A stretch of DNA of 31,531 nt from an uncultured Bacilli bacterium (GCA_934097015.1 CAKONF010000012.1:1-31531); one strand, 5' to 3'; counted from the stretch's first letter, positions 1-8,444 are shown. Numbers and translations are program-made. Notes: a model not told the origin generated them from the sequence alone.

Positions 1-75
1 TTGCCGGGAATTGGCTCCTTTATTATATCAAAAAGCCGCACCCTAGTGGTGCGGTTCAAATTTCAATTTAGGAAA
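1..75. repeat. Left copy of 75-bp terminal inverted repeat
   Basis: Bases 1-75 are identical to the reverse complement of 31457-31531; identity stops at base 76 (A here, T in the other copy). The repeat holds a GC-rich hairpin (stem CCGCACC/GGTGCGG) that works as an intrinsic terminator for the gene pointing outward, and outside it a TATAAT-like sequence followed by AAAGGAG. Each copy therefore lies just past the 3' end of the outermost gene. It may be a longer genomic repeat at which assembly stopped. Confidence 0.95.
29..54 (-). terminator. Intrinsic terminator inside the terminal repeat (left)
   Basis: On the minus strand a 7-bp GC-rich stem (CCGCACC / GGTGCGG) with loop ACTAG is followed by CTTTTT. 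It would act as a second terminator behind the M23 peptidase operon. Confidence 0.8.
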
Positions 76-100
76 AAGAGCAAAAGCTCTTTTTTATTTA
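73..100 (-). terminator. Intrinsic terminator of the ftsE-ftsX-M23 operon
   Basis: A 9-bp stem AAAAAGAGC / GCTCTTTTT with a four-base loop begins two bases past the M23 stop codon on the minus strand. The U-rich half of the stem supplies the tail. Confidence 0.75.
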
Positions 101-1303
101 TCTTCCAGACCAATAAGTTCCTTTATTAGGTAAACCTAAAGTTTTTTGAGGATCATATGTATTTGCTAAAAAACTAGAATAAGTTAAATATGTTTTTCCA
201 TACCATCCACTAGCTAGTGTAAAATGTAAATGAGCTCCAGTAGAACATCTTTCCCAACCTCTTGTTCCACTTCCACCACCTACAGTTCCAACAACAGTAT
301 TGCTAGTAACCTGATCTCCTAAATTAACATTTATAGTTAATAAATGCATATACATTGAAGTCACTTGTTTACCATTAATTGTATGGAATACATATACTTG
401 ATTACCACCACAACTTGCTTTTCTAATAATTTTTCCTACCATTCCATTTGCTGTAGCGTAAACATTAGTACCTTCACTATTACCACCAATATCAATTCCA
501 CTATGAAACTTAGTACCAGCACCAGTTAAAGGATTAATTCTATAACCATAATAACTAGTTATAACTCCTCTATTAAGTGGTCTTCTATAACCAGTATCAC
601 CTTTTATTGATACACATTCATTTAAATCTTGATCATCTTTACAACCTAAATTTTTATAATAATTTATTAATTCTTGTGTAGAATTTATTTCATCTTGAAC
701 ATCCATAGTATCTTCACTAATTTGTTCTAATTTATCACCCAAAGATTCAATTTTATTACCTAAATCTTCAATTTGCTTATTTAACTCTACTTCTCTATTA
801 GCTAAATCAATTTGTAATTGTTCATTTTGTTTAATCAAATCATTGTATTTATCAATTTGTTCATTATTATAATCAATAATTTGTTCTACAATAGCATACC
901 TATATACTAACTCCTCATAACTTTTTGCATCAAAAACATATTCCAAATATACATTAGATCCATCAGTCAACTGATATGTTGACATGGTCTTTTTAATACT
1001 TTCTTTTGTTTCATCAATATCATTATTTAAAGTTATTATATCAGCCTTAGCTTGTTCCACTTTACCTTGATTAACAGTAATTTCATTTTTAGCATTAGAA
1101 ATAGATTGATTACTACTAGCTATCTGTCCTTGTGTTAATTTTTTCTCATTTTCTTTTTGAGACTTTTTATTTTTAAGAGCAGCAAGTTCATTTTTTAAGC
1201 CTCCTAAAGTTTTTGCATTTGTTGATGCAGAAGGTGTTATAAAAGTATAAACAGACAATAATATAACTAGTGTATAAAACAATATTCTATATACTTTTTT
1301 CAT
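98..1303 (-). CDS. Secreted coiled-coil M23 peptidoglycan endopeptidase (FtsEX partner, PcsB/CwlO/EnvC-like)
   Basis: A 401-residue exported cell wall hydrolase. It has an N-terminal signal sequence (about residues 5-30), a long coiled coil rich in Lys, Glu, Gln and Asn (about 34-215), and a C-terminal M23 (LytM) domain (about 240-390). The zinc site looks complete: HSGIDIGG gives H267 and D271, GAHLHF gives H358 and H360, and H320 in YMHL fits the other catalytic His, so this should be an active enzyme rather than an EnvC-type activator. The ATG overlaps the ftsX stop (ATGA), so the two are translationally coupled. By family knowledge FtsEX binds such coiled coils and switches on wall cleavage at division. 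The specific bond cut cannot be told from sequence. Confidence 0.92.
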   Translation of the reverse strand: MKKVYRILFYTLVILLSVYTFITPSASTNAKTLGGLKNELAALKNKKSQKENEKKLTQGQIASSNQSISNAKNEITVNQGKVEQAKADIITLNNDIDETKESIKKTMSTYQLTDGSNVYLEYVFDAKSYEELVYRYAIVEQIIDYNNEQIDKYNDLIKQNEQLQIDLANREVELNKQIEDLGNKIESLGDKLEQISEDTMDVQDEINSTQELINYYKNLGCKDDQDLNECVSIKGDTGYRRPLNRGVITSYYGYRINPLTGAGTKFHSGIDIGGNSEGTNVYATANGMVGKIIRKASCGGNQVYVFHTINGKQVTSMYMHLLTINVNLGDQVTSNTVVGTVGGGSGTRGWERCSTGAHLHFTLASGWYGKTYLTYSSFLANTYDPQKTLGLPNKGTYWSGR

Positions 1304-2205
1304 ACTTTTAAATACTTTCTAACTGCTCTAGTACTAGCAAACATACCAACTACTCCACCAATAACTAATAAAGCTAATGAAGTATTATAAACAATACTAC
1401 TAGGTTTAGTTAGTTCAACTAAATTAGATAAAACAACACCACCCATTGATTCATAAAAATAAGTATAACCAAATATAGTCAAAAGTATTGGTATCAAACT
1501 ACCAAATATTCCTAGTAATAACCCTTCAAAAAGAAATGGAAGTTTTATAACAGAATTACTTGTACCAACTAATCTCATAATATTAATTTCATTTCTTCTA
1601 CTAAAAATAGTTATTTTAATAGTATTAGTAATTAAAAATACCGTTACAATAATAAGTGATATAACAATTATCCAACATCCCTTTTTAATCATATCAAATA
1701 CACTTACCATTCTATCAACCATAGTTTCACCATATTTAACAAGCGTCACACTATTAATATTTTTTATTGTAGAAGCAGTTTCTTTAATATGTTTTATATC
1801 CTTTACTTTCAAAATATAAGTACTTTGTAATGGATTCTCCTCATCACTCCAACTATCCATTATAGTTTTAAATGTCTCATTTTCCATACTCATATTATTT
1901 TTTATTTCATTTTTATCTCTAAAAGTAATAGAGTCTACATTATCTATATTTTTTAATTCATTATTAACATTTTTAACTTCATCATCAGTAGCTTTCGAAT
2001 CAACAAACACAATCATAGTTAAATCTTTTTCAATTTTCTGTGTCATATCCGTGACATTTTCAGTAGCAAGTATTGCTAATGAAACTAAAATTAAAGTTAT
2101 TATAGTACATGATATACTAGCAACAGATAAACTAAAATTACGAAATATACTTTTAAAAGAATCTCTTATACTTCTATTAAATATTCTTATCAGCTTCATC
2201 ATCAT
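1300..2205 (-). CDS. ftsX: Cell division protein FtsX (ABC transporter-like permease)
   Basis: Membrane subunit of FtsEX. A hydrophobic segment lies near the N-terminus, followed by an extracellular region of about 110 residues and three C-terminal membrane segments, the usual four-pass FtsX plan. The open frame runs up to 2241, but AAGGA lies just upstream of three consecutive ATGs (2205, 2202, 2199), so the start is placed there, giving about 301 residues (MMMKLIRIFN). It overlaps the end of ftsE by about 26 bases and ends in TGA overlapping the ATG of the M23 peptidase gene. The extracellular loop is the part that in relatives contacts the peptidase coiled coil. Confidence 0.93.
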   Translation of the reverse strand: MMMKLIRIFNRSIRDSFKSIFRNFSLSVASISCTIITLILVSLAILATENVTDMTQKIEKDLTMIVFVDSKATDDEVKNVNNELKNIDNVDSITFRDKNEIKNNMSMENETFKTIMDSWSDEENPLQSTYILKVKDIKHIKETASTIKNINSVTLVKYGETMVDRMVSVFDMIKKGCWIIVISLIIVTVFLITNTIKITIFSRRNEINIMRLVGTSNSVIKLPFLFEGLLLGIFGSLIPILLTIFGYTYFYESMGGVVLSNLVELTKPSSIVYNTSLALLVIGGVVGMFASTRAVRKYLKV

Positions 2206-2884
2206 ATTTTCCTTTCTTTTTATCACTAACAATAACACCATTTTTTATAGTAATTACACGTTTTTTTAATCTGTTTACAATATCTTTATCATGTGTGGCC
2301 ATAACAATAGTAGTTCCTAAATCATTATTTATATTAGTTATTACTTCCATAATTTCTTTTGAAGTATCTGGATCTAAATTACCAGTAGGTTCATCACATA
2401 TAATAAGTTTAGGTTCATTTACAATTGCACGTGCTATACAAACACGTTGTTGTTCTCCGCCAGAAAGCTCATGTGGATAACTACGATATTTATCTTTTAG
2501 TCCAACTCTCTCTAAAGCTTTTAAAACCAATTCTTTTATTTCATTCCCTGCCATCCCATAACTTTCTAAAGGATAAGCTACATTTTCATAAACAGTTAAT
2601 TTTGGAAGAAGTTTAAAATCTTGAAAAACAATTCCTATTTTTCTTCTTAATTTATAAACTTTACTATTACGCAATTTTGCAACATTAACTCCACCTACAT
2701 ATACTTCTCCTTTATTTGGTTTTTCTTCTCTATAAAGAAGTTTTAAAAGTGTACTCTTACCACTTGCCGTAGGACCAATTAGAAAAACAAATTCTCCTTT
2801 TTCTATTGATAAATTTCCATTAGCAAGAGCAGTAACACCATTTTTATATACTTTATAACAATCTTTTATTTTAATAAATTCCAT
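2177..2884 (-). CDS. ftsE: Cell division ATP-binding protein FtsE
   Basis: A 235-residue ABC ATPase. Walker A is GPTASGKST (37-45), the Q-loop lies in IVFQDF (about 85-90), the signature is LSGGEQQR (140-147), Walker B is LIICDEP (160-166) and the H-loop is in MATHDKD (about 196-202). It drives FtsX, which controls the hydrolase encoded next; ATP hydrolysis, not transport, is its role in division. It is first in a three-gene operon with overlapping reading frames. The ribosome binding site AAGGTGGAG is well placed before the ATG. A charged C-terminal tail rich in Lys and Asp (about 220-233) overlaps the ftsX start. Confidence 0.96.
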   Translation of the reverse strand: MEFIKIKDCYKVYKNGVTALANGNLSIEKGEFVFLIGPTASGKSTLLKLLYREEKPNKGEVYVGGVNVAKLRNSKVYKLRRKIGIVFQDFKLLPKLTVYENVAYPLESYGMAGNEIKELVLKALERVGLKDKYRSYPHELSGGEQQRVCIARAIVNEPKLIICDEPTGNLDPDTSKEIMEVITNINNDLGTTIVMATHDKDIVNRLKKRVITIKNGVIVSDKKKGKYDDEADKNI

Positions 2885-2907
2885 TTTTACTCCACCTTAC
2901 TATAAAA

Positions 2908-2936
2908 AGTATAACACAAAAAAAAGACAATTTAAA
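2908..2936 (-). promoter_or_regulatory. Probable ftsE operon promoter
   Basis: Extended -10 TGT-TATACT (hexamer 2908-2913), with a weak TTTAAA 17 bases upstream (2931-2936) that lies inside the preceding terminator. The -10 is convincing, the -35 poor. Confidence 0.5.
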
Positions 2937-2955
2937 CATAAAGTCGAAAATTGTC
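2918..2955 (-). terminator. Intrinsic terminator of the SipW-type protein gene
   Basis: An 8-bp stem GACAATTT / AAATTGTC with a 14-base loop, followed on the minus strand by eight T. Confidence 0.75.
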
Positions 2956-2975
2956 ATTTTTTTCTAATTAATTTT

Positions 2976-3821
2976 TTATGCTGCAAATTGTACTAATGCA
3001 TTGTTATCATCATAATATTTACCATCAGTACCTTTAGCAATACCATTTACAACAACTGTAGCTTTAACAGTTTTACCTTTATCGTCATCTTGATTAGCTC
3101 CACTATTTGGATATTCAAGTACAACAAAGTAATATTTTGCAGTATCAGTAATAGTTGCCTTAGTAGCTATATCAGCTTCTTTTAAGAATGGAACTGTTGC
3201 ACCAGTAGCACCTAACTCTACAGTAGCAATTAATTTCTCAGCACTAATAGTTTTATCTGTATCAGAAGTACCTGCATATAAATAAGCTTTTATACTTCCA
3301 GCACTGAATCCGTTTTCAGTAGATTTAATACTAATCATGTATTCAGCAGCATGATTATCAGTACTTTCATTTGTAATAGTAAATGTTGTTGGATCAGTTA
3401 TACCATTAGCAGCTGTTTGTAAAGCAGTATCACAAGTATTAAATTCAGCACCTTCTGCAGAACTAACTGTATGATTTGCTTTAGTAACTTTACCATCAAC
3501 ACACTCAGCTTTTGTAATTGCTTCTACTCCAATAACATCTTTATCTGGAGTAGCACCTTTTGTTGCAATATATTTTGATCCTTCAGTATCATAATAATGA
3601 TTTCCATCACTTAACCATCCAGGAACAACATTATTACCTACTATATCAGTACCATTTTGATATTTAATGGCTAACTTACCTGCAGTAGTAGTGACACTTT
3701 TTTCATTATTACCTTTTACTTGTGCAGTGAAGTATGCATAAGTAAATCCTACTACTGATAATGCAACTACAAACATTGCTACTATAGCTATTGCTATTTT
3801 TCCGTTATTTTCTGTTTTCAT
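2976..3821 (-). CDS. Secreted protein with SipW-type signal peptide (TasA/camelysin-like), copy 1
   Basis: A 281-residue exported protein. The N-terminus (Lys-rich, then a hydrophobic run ending GFTYAYFTAQV at about residue 35) matches the signal type cleaved by the dedicated signal peptidase SipW in TasA and camelysin relatives. The mature part is acidic, rich in Thr, Ala and Asp, and predicted beta-rich. It has two Cys (AECVDG and FNTCDT), which could form a disulphide. A second family member lies at 25121-25891 with a different mature sequence but the same signal type, promoter layout and leader. By family knowledge these can form extracellular fibres or matrix, but that function is inference here. 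No SipW gene is in the window. Monocistronic, with its own promoter and terminator. Confidence 0.8.
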   Translation of the reverse strand: MKTENNGKIAIAIVAMFVVALSVVGFTYAYFTAQVKGNNEKSVTTTAGKLAIKYQNGTDIVGNNVVPGWLSDGNHYYDTEGSKYIATKGATPDKDVIGVEAITKAECVDGKVTKANHTVSSAEGAEFNTCDTALQTAANGITDPTTFTITNESTDNHAAEYMISIKSTENGFSAGSIKAYLYAGTSDTDKTISAEKLIATVELGATGATVPFLKEADIATKATITDTAKYYFVVLEYPNSGANQDDDKGKTVKATVVVNGIAKGTDGKYYDDNNALVQFAA

Positions 3822-3831
3822 CTTTCTTTTA

Positions 3832-3875
3832 TCCTCCTACAATAAAATAATATCAAATGATAAAAATTATGTCAA
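3832..3875 (-). promoter_or_regulatory. Sigma-A promoter and conserved leader, SipW-type gene 1
   Basis: TTGACA (3870-3875), 17-base spacer, extended -10 TGA-TATTAT (3847-3852). The -10 runs straight into a 17-base block (3832-3848, ATTTTATTGTAGGAGGA) that holds the ribosome binding site and is identical upstream of the other SipW-type gene. Confidence 0.85.
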
Positions 3876-3913
3876 TTTAAAATTGATAAAATTTAATAAA
3901 AAATCAATATTTA

Positions 3914-3942
3914 TAAAAAAATAGACAAGTAAATGTCTATTA
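3914..3942 (-). terminator. Intrinsic terminator of the 3940-4359 gene
   Basis: An 8-bp stem AATAGACA / TGTCTATT with a six-base loop, overlapping the stop codon and followed by a T run on the minus strand. Confidence 0.75.
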
Positions 3943-4359
3943 TTTATTTTGCAACATATTTAATAAATCAATCTTAAACATATCTTTAGAAGCATTCTCT
4001 TTACTAATCATAACTCCTTTATATGTTGTTAACTCAGCCATATGACCTTCTAACAATATATCAGTTGGAGTAATAGTATCTAACATAACTATATTTTGTT
4101 CTTTATAAACAATATATTTTAATGTTACATCCCCATGAACTTGTTTAAACATTGAATCACTTGGTAATTTTAACTCATAAGTTTCAGTTCTTTCACTTTT
4201 GTTCTTACTAATTAATTCACCAATAAAATGTCCTTTTCTTAATTCTGGATAATATTCGAAATTAAGTTTCTTATAAGCAAGCATATTATATTTTTTTAAT
4301 GCTCTTTCTAATTTTTTAAACTCATTTTCATTAATATAATCTAAAATAAACCCTTTCAT
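3940..4359 (-). CDS. Hypothetical 139-residue soluble protein
   Basis: I do not recognise this family. It is a soluble mixed-charge protein with no signal peptide, membrane segment or Cys. The N-terminal half has a Lys/Glu-rich helix (about 10-28), and the central part (about 50-115) looks like alternating beta strands. Aromatic and charged motifs such as LNFEYYPELRKGHF are the most conserved-looking stretch. It is monocistronic, with AAGGGGG as ribosome binding site, its own terminator, and the best sigma-A promoter in the window, so it is probably well expressed. It lies between proS and a SipW-type gene; context gives no functional clue. Confidence 0.75.
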   Translation of the reverse strand: MKGFILDYINENEFKKLERALKKYNMLAYKKLNFEYYPELRKGHFIGELISKNKSERTETYELKLPSDSMFKQVHGDVTLKYIVYKEQNIVMLDTITPTDILLEGHMAELTTYKGVMISKENASKDMFKIDLLNMLQNK

Positions 4360-4390
4360 AAAATAACCCCCTTATTTCATCTGTGTATAA

Positions 4391-4419
4391 ATTATAGCAC
4401 TTTTGTTTGGTTTTGTCAA
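4391..4419 (-). promoter_or_regulatory. Perfect-consensus sigma-A promoter for the 3940-4359 gene
   Basis: TTGACA (4414-4419), exactly 17 bases, then TATAAT (4391-4396) with a TGC extended -10. Both hexamers match consensus at all positions. Confidence 0.93.
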
Positions 4420-4429
4420 ATTTGTGTAA

Positions 4430-4466
4430 AATAAAAAATTATAATAAGAAAACTCATTATAATTTA
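4430..4466 (-). terminator. Intrinsic terminator of proS
   Basis: A 10-bp AT-rich stem AAATTATAAT / ATTATAATTT with a ten-base loop, overlapping the proS stop and followed by T-rich sequence on the minus strand. Confidence 0.65.
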
Positions 4467-5891
4467 ATATTGTTTACCAAAATAAATTTTAGTAATTGCT
4501 TCTTTGCCACATACAACACAACATCCATCAGTATCAGTCATACCTTCTGGCATACAACGTGATTTTAATCCCAAATCTTTTTTTATTTTATCTTCACATT
4601 CTACATTACCACACCAATTAACAAGTGCAAATCCAGGTTTATTCTTAGCAATATCACTAAGTTCTTCATATGTTTTTACATCATTATATAACATACTATT
4701 ACGTCTTTCTAAAGCTCTATTATATAAGTTATGTTGAATTTCTATTAATAATTCTTTAATCTTATTTATAGCATCACTTTTTTCAACTATTATTTTTTCT
4801 CTTGTATCACGTCTAACTAACGTCACAAAATTATTTACCAAATCTCTAGGTCCTATTTCTATTCTAATTGGATACCCTTTAACTTCACTGTTGGCAAATT
4901 TAAATCCTGGAGATTTATCACTATTATCAACAACATAAGTTATATCATTTGCTTTTAGTCCATCTTCAAAATATTTTATAGTTGTTAAAACTTCTTCAGT
5001 TTCCTTAATAGGTATAATAGATACCTTATATGGTGCAATATTTGGAGGTAATACAAGTCCATAATCATCACTATGAGTCATTATTAACCCACCTATCATA
5101 CGTGTAGATGCACCCCAACTAGTTTGATATGGAACTTCTAATTTATTTTCTTTATTTAAAAATTTAATATCAAAAGCTTTTGCAAAACCTTGACCAAAAT
5201 AATGACTAGTTCCATTTTGAAGTGCAACTCCATTGTACATCATTGCTTCAATAGTATAAGTTTCTTCTGCACCAGCAAATTTTTCTTTTTCACTTTTTTT
5301 ACCAACAACTACAGGCATTGCTAAATAATTTTTTTGAAAATCTTCATATACTTTTAGCATACGGATAGTTTCTTCTCTAGCCTCTTTTTCTGTAGCATGC
5401 ATAGTATGACCTTCTTGCCATAATATTTCACGGCTTCTTAAAAATGGCCTAGTTTCTTTTTCCCATCTAACTATAGTACACCATTGATTATATAAAACTG
5501 GCAAATCTCTATAGCTCTTAATTATTTTTTTGTAATGGTCGCAAAATAACACTTCACTAGTAGGTCTAACACACATTCTTTCATCAAGTTTATTTACTCC
5601 ACCATGAGTCACCCATGCAACTTCTGGTGCAAAACCTTCTACATGATCTTTTTCTATATTCAATAAAGATTCAGGTATAAACATTGGCATTTGTACATTA
5701 ACGTGTCCTGTTTCTTTAAATTTTTTGTCCAATACTTCAACCATTTTTTCCCAAATAGCATAACCATAAGGTCTTATAATCATACTACCTTTAACACTTG
5801 AATAATCTACTAAATCAGCTTCTCTAATTACATCGTTATACCATTTAGCAAAATCTACATCTCTACTAGTTATATTCTTATTATCTTTCAT
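4464..5891 (-). CDS. proS: Prolyl-tRNA synthetase, archaeal/eukaryal (short) type
   Basis: Charges tRNA-Pro with proline. From the ATG at 5891 the product is about 475 residues, the short class II form without the editing insertion of the typical bacterial enzyme. Visible catalytic motifs are RPTSEVLFC, the motif 2 region TRPFLRSREILWQEGHT, and GWGAS-like and GG motifs (TSWGASTRMIGGL). The C-terminal domain has zinc-type Cys (CGNVEC and CCVVC) and ends in a Tyr, as in the archaeal type. The open frame begins at 5927, but MKDNKNITS at 5891 is preceded by GAGGAG and is the likely start. Mollicutes and several other Bacillota use this type. Single-gene unit with its own promoter and terminator; the leader is too short for a T-box. 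Confidence 0.95.
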   Translation of the reverse strand: MKDNKNITSRDVDFAKWYNDVIREADLVDYSSVKGSMIIRPYGYAIWEKMVEVLDKKFKETGHVNVQMPMFIPESLLNIEKDHVEGFAPEVAWVTHGGVNKLDERMCVRPTSEVLFCDHYKKIIKSYRDLPVLYNQWCTIVRWEKETRPFLRSREILWQEGHTMHATEKEAREETIRMLKVYEDFQKNYLAMPVVVGKKSEKEKFAGAEETYTIEAMMYNGVALQNGTSHYFGQGFAKAFDIKFLNKENKLEVPYQTSWGASTRMIGGLIMTHSDDYGLVLPPNIAPYKVSIIPIKETEEVLTTIKYFEDGLKANDITYVVDNSDKSPGFKFANSEVKGYPIRIEIGPRDLVNNFVTLVRRDTREKIIVEKSDAINKIKELLIEIQHNLYNRALERRNSMLYNDVKTYEELSDIAKNKPGFALVNWCGNVECEDKIKKDLGLKSRCMPEGMTDTDGCCVVCGKEAITKIYFGKQY

Positions 5892-5915
5892 AAAACATTC
5901 TCCTCGATACAAACA

Positions 5916-5945
5916 ATTATACCACATAATAAGATAATATCATAA
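5916..5945 (-). promoter_or_regulatory. proS promoter
   Basis: TATAAT (5916-5921) preceded by TGG, an extended -10. The -35 is weak (TTATGA-like, about 18 bases upstream). The predicted leader is only about 20 bases. Confidence 0.7.
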
Positions 5946-5952
5946 CTAAAAA

Positions 5953-5982
5953 GAAAAAATATACTAACTTTCTTTAGTATAT
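5953..5982 (-). terminator. Intrinsic terminator of the recD2 unit
   Basis: A 9-bp stem ATATACTAA / TTAGTATAT with a six-base loop, followed on the minus strand by a T run, just after the stop of the 43-residue ORF. Confidence 0.8.
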
Positions 5983-5983
5983 C

Positions 5984-6115
5984 TTATTTTTCATAATTAT
6001 AAGTCATTTTAATTTGATTTAAAGCTTTTTTATTATTTTTTAAATAAAAGTAAGCACCAGTACCAAGACCAGCCATAACTCCCATAGTAATCATAGTTTT
6101 TCCAAATGCTTTCAT
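5984..6115 (-). CDS. 43-residue single-pass membrane peptide
   Basis: A small gene starting with ATG at 6115 behind a strong ribosome binding site (AAAGGAGAG, spaced about 7 bases) and ending TAA. The product begins MKAFGKTMITMGVMAGLG. A Gly/Met/Ala-rich membrane helix (about 8-25) is followed by a basic Lys/Asn tail (KNNKKALNQIK), resembling the N-terminal anchor of YtxH-type proteins. It begins 37 bases past recD2 with no promoter or terminator between, so is probably co-transcribed, and a clear terminator follows its stop. The good ribosome site and precise spacing make it a real gene rather than chance. Function unknown. Confidence 0.8.
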   Translation of the reverse strand: MKAFGKTMITMGVMAGLGTGAYFYLKNNKKALNQIKMTYNYEK

Positions 6116-6152
6116 ATATAATCTCTCCTTTAGTAGTATTATGTATAATTAC

Positions 6153-8324
6153 TTATTTTTTATTCATAAACATATCAACTAAAGAAGTTTTTCTTATTTC
6201 ACTATAATCATTATTAACAGAATAATTAAAAGCTTCACTACTACCTATTATAACTAAACTGTTTTTAGCACGGGATACTCCAGTATAAATTAATTTATTA
6301 TACAACATTTTATTATATGTCTTACTTATAGGCATAATAACATTATCAAATTCACTACCCTGTGCTTTATGTATAGTAATAGCATAGGCGTGTTTTATAC
6401 TTATTAACTCTTCTCTTTTAAAAGAAACTATATTATTATCAAAATTAACTTTTATAAAATCACTCTTACTATTAATATCTATATCATATATAAAACCAAT
6501 ATCACCATTATATATACCTTTATCTACATCATTTACTAAATTTAATACCTTATCATTAACTCTATATATTATAGTACCAATAACAACTTCTTTTAAATGA
6601 TTACTATGTGGATTAAATATATTTTGAAGTATAACATTTAAATTATCTATACCAATCTCACCTTTATACATAGGAGCAAGTATCTGTAAACTATTTTCAT
6701 CTAATCCTTTTTTCAAAGACTTATTAGCAATATCAACTATTAAATCTTTTATACTTCTAGTATTACATTCTATAAAATTATAATCATCTTTCTTATCTAA
6801 ATAATCTGTTAAACTTTTATTTTTTATTTCTTTAGCGAGTATAGGTATATAAGAATTATTACTTTGTCTATAAATATTATTTAATTTTATATGTTTAAAT
6901 TTATTTGTATTTATTAAATCATTTAATATAAGACCAGGAGAAACGCTAGGTAATTGATGTTCATCACCTACTAAAACTAATTTAACATTCTTTCTAATAG
7001 CTTTAAGTAAACTATCAAAAAGTATTGTATCTATCATACTAGTTTCATCTACTATTATTAATTCTTCATTAGTTTTATTAAATTCATTCATACTAAATGT
7101 ATTAGTTTCTTTATTCCATTTTAAATATCTATGTATTGTACTAGCACCATATTTAGTAGTTTCACTCATTCTTTTACTTGCTCTACCAGTGGGTGCTATT
7201 AATGAAACCCTCATATTCATTCCATCATTAGAATATTTAAATACTCTTTTATATAGTTCTAGTATTCCTTTTATGATAGTTGTTTTACCTGTACCAGGTC
7301 CACCAGTAATAATAATTATATTGCTATCAAATATACTTTTAATAGCATTCTTTTGTTCTTCATTATATTTTATTTCAAAATCATTCTCTATTTTTTCTAA
7401 ATACTTATCTAAATTCTTTTCTATATTTATTTTATTATTATTTATTTCATTTAATTTCTTAACTATATCACATTCCGCATCATAATATTCTTTTAAATAA
7501 TATTTATCATCAATAATAACTATTTTATTTTCATTAGATAACATACTAAAATATTCATCACTATTTATATTAATATTAAATTCATCATATAAACTTTTTA
7601 TAATCTCATCTTTATAAGAATATGTATCTCCACTATTAAATGTAATTCTTTTCATTACTTCAACAATACAAGCTAAAATTCTTAAATTAGTAGTTTCTTT
7701 ATGTATTCCTAAATATATTTTATCTAATGTTTTAAAATCTATATCACTAATTAAACTATATATATTATTTTCTACTATATTAAGTATTCCATTACCATAT
7801 ATATTAATTAATTTCATACTATCTTTTATACTAAAACCATATTCTTTTAATTTAATTATTGTCTCATTAGATTGATAATATTTAAGTATTGAATTATATA
7901 TACTTGTCTTTTTAGTGTCTGATAATTTAGGTATTAAGTCTAGTGATGTTTTATCTTCTTTTATTTTTTCTATTGCATTATCTCCTAGTATATTAACTAT
8001 TTTCTCAGCAGTTTTTTCTCCACACCCTTTTATTAAAGAACTAGTTAAAAATTCTACAATAGCATCTTTTCCAGTAGGAACTACTTTTTCATAAGATGCA
8101 ACACTATATTGATATCCATATCTATCATGATACACTAAACTACCATACATTACATAAACATCATCTGTATTTAATGTATCAAAATATCCAGTAAAAGTTA
8201 TAGTTTTTTTAATAAAGTCTTCCATTTCTGGATCATTAGTTTCACTTATTTTAAATAATCCAACATTATATCCAACATCACTTTTATATATAGATTGTTT
8301 ATATTTTCCTTTTATATAATTCAT
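6153..8324 (-). CDS. recD2: RecD2-family SF1B DNA helicase
   Basis: A 723-residue 5'-3' DNA helicase of the RecBCD-independent RecD2 type. The N-terminal region (about 1-300) contains an OB-like part and helix-hairpin-helix-like segments (SSLIKGCGEKTAEKIV at about 95-110). The motor follows: Walker A GGPGTGKTT (341-349), Walker B IVDETSM (about 424-430), motif III GDEHQLPS (453-460), and C-terminal motifs ITIHKAQGSEFD and YTGVSRAKN. This long N-terminal extension distinguishes it from RecD. In Bacilli it acts in replication fork repair. The start ATG at 8324 is preceded by a GGTGAT-type site. The 43-residue membrane peptide gene follows it. Confidence 0.92.
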   Translation of the reverse strand: MNYIKGKYKQSIYKSDVGYNVGLFKISETNDPEMEDFIKKTITFTGYFDTLNTDDVYVMYGSLVYHDRYGYQYSVASYEKVVPTGKDAIVEFLTSSLIKGCGEKTAEKIVNILGDNAIEKIKEDKTSLDLIPKLSDTKKTSIYNSILKYYQSNETIIKLKEYGFSIKDSMKLINIYGNGILNIVENNIYSLISDIDFKTLDKIYLGIHKETTNLRILACIVEVMKRITFNSGDTYSYKDEIIKSLYDEFNININSDEYFSMLSNENKIVIIDDKYYLKEYYDAECDIVKKLNEINNNKINIEKNLDKYLEKIENDFEIKYNEEQKNAIKSIFDSNIIIITGGPGTGKTTIIKGILELYKRVFKYSNDGMNMRVSLIAPTGRASKRMSETTKYGASTIHRYLKWNKETNTFSMNEFNKTNEELIIVDETSMIDTILFDSLLKAIRKNVKLVLVGDEHQLPSVSPGLILNDLINTNKFKHIKLNNIYRQSNNSYIPILAKEIKNKSLTDYLDKKDDYNFIECNTRSIKDLIVDIANKSLKKGLDENSLQILAPMYKGEIGIDNLNVILQNIFNPHSNHLKEVVIGTIIYRVNDKVLNLVNDVDKGIYNGDIGFIYDIDINSKSDFIKVNFDNNIVSFKREELISIKHAYAITIHKAQGSEFDNVIMPISKTYNKMLYNKLIYTGVSRAKNSLVIIGSSEAFNYSVNNDYSEIRKTSLVDMFMNKK

Positions 8325-8343
8325 ATTATCACCACTACTTACT

Positions 8344-8372
8344 ATAGTATCAAATAATAAAATAATTTTAAA
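8344..8372 (-). promoter_or_regulatory. Possible recD2 promoter
   Basis: Extended -10 TGA-TACTAT (8344-8349) with TTTAAA (8367-8372) 17 bases upstream. Weak -35 in very AT-rich sequence. The rest of the gap 8325-8444 shows nothing else. Confidence 0.45.
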
Positions 8373-8444
8373 TAATAAATTATTTTATAAACTATAATAC
8401 TATATATTAATTGTTTTTAAAATGCTTTCGACAAAATATATTAA

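Noticed and set aside
1..75. Terminal inverted repeats as ends of a linear plasmid, phage or transposon
   Set aside because: The interior is core chromosome (rpoBC, dcw, proS) with no transposase, replication or phage genes, and the repeat contains ordinary terminators.
1300..1302. Possible Mycoplasma code (TGA as Trp) because of low GC and ProRS type
   Set aside because: ftsX stops at TGA exactly at the ATG of the next gene, two other genes also end in TGA, and Trp is written TGG (for example in the M23 gene).
5892..5950. T-box leader before proS
   Set aside because: The promoter -10 lies only about 25 bases before the ATG; there is no room for a T-box.
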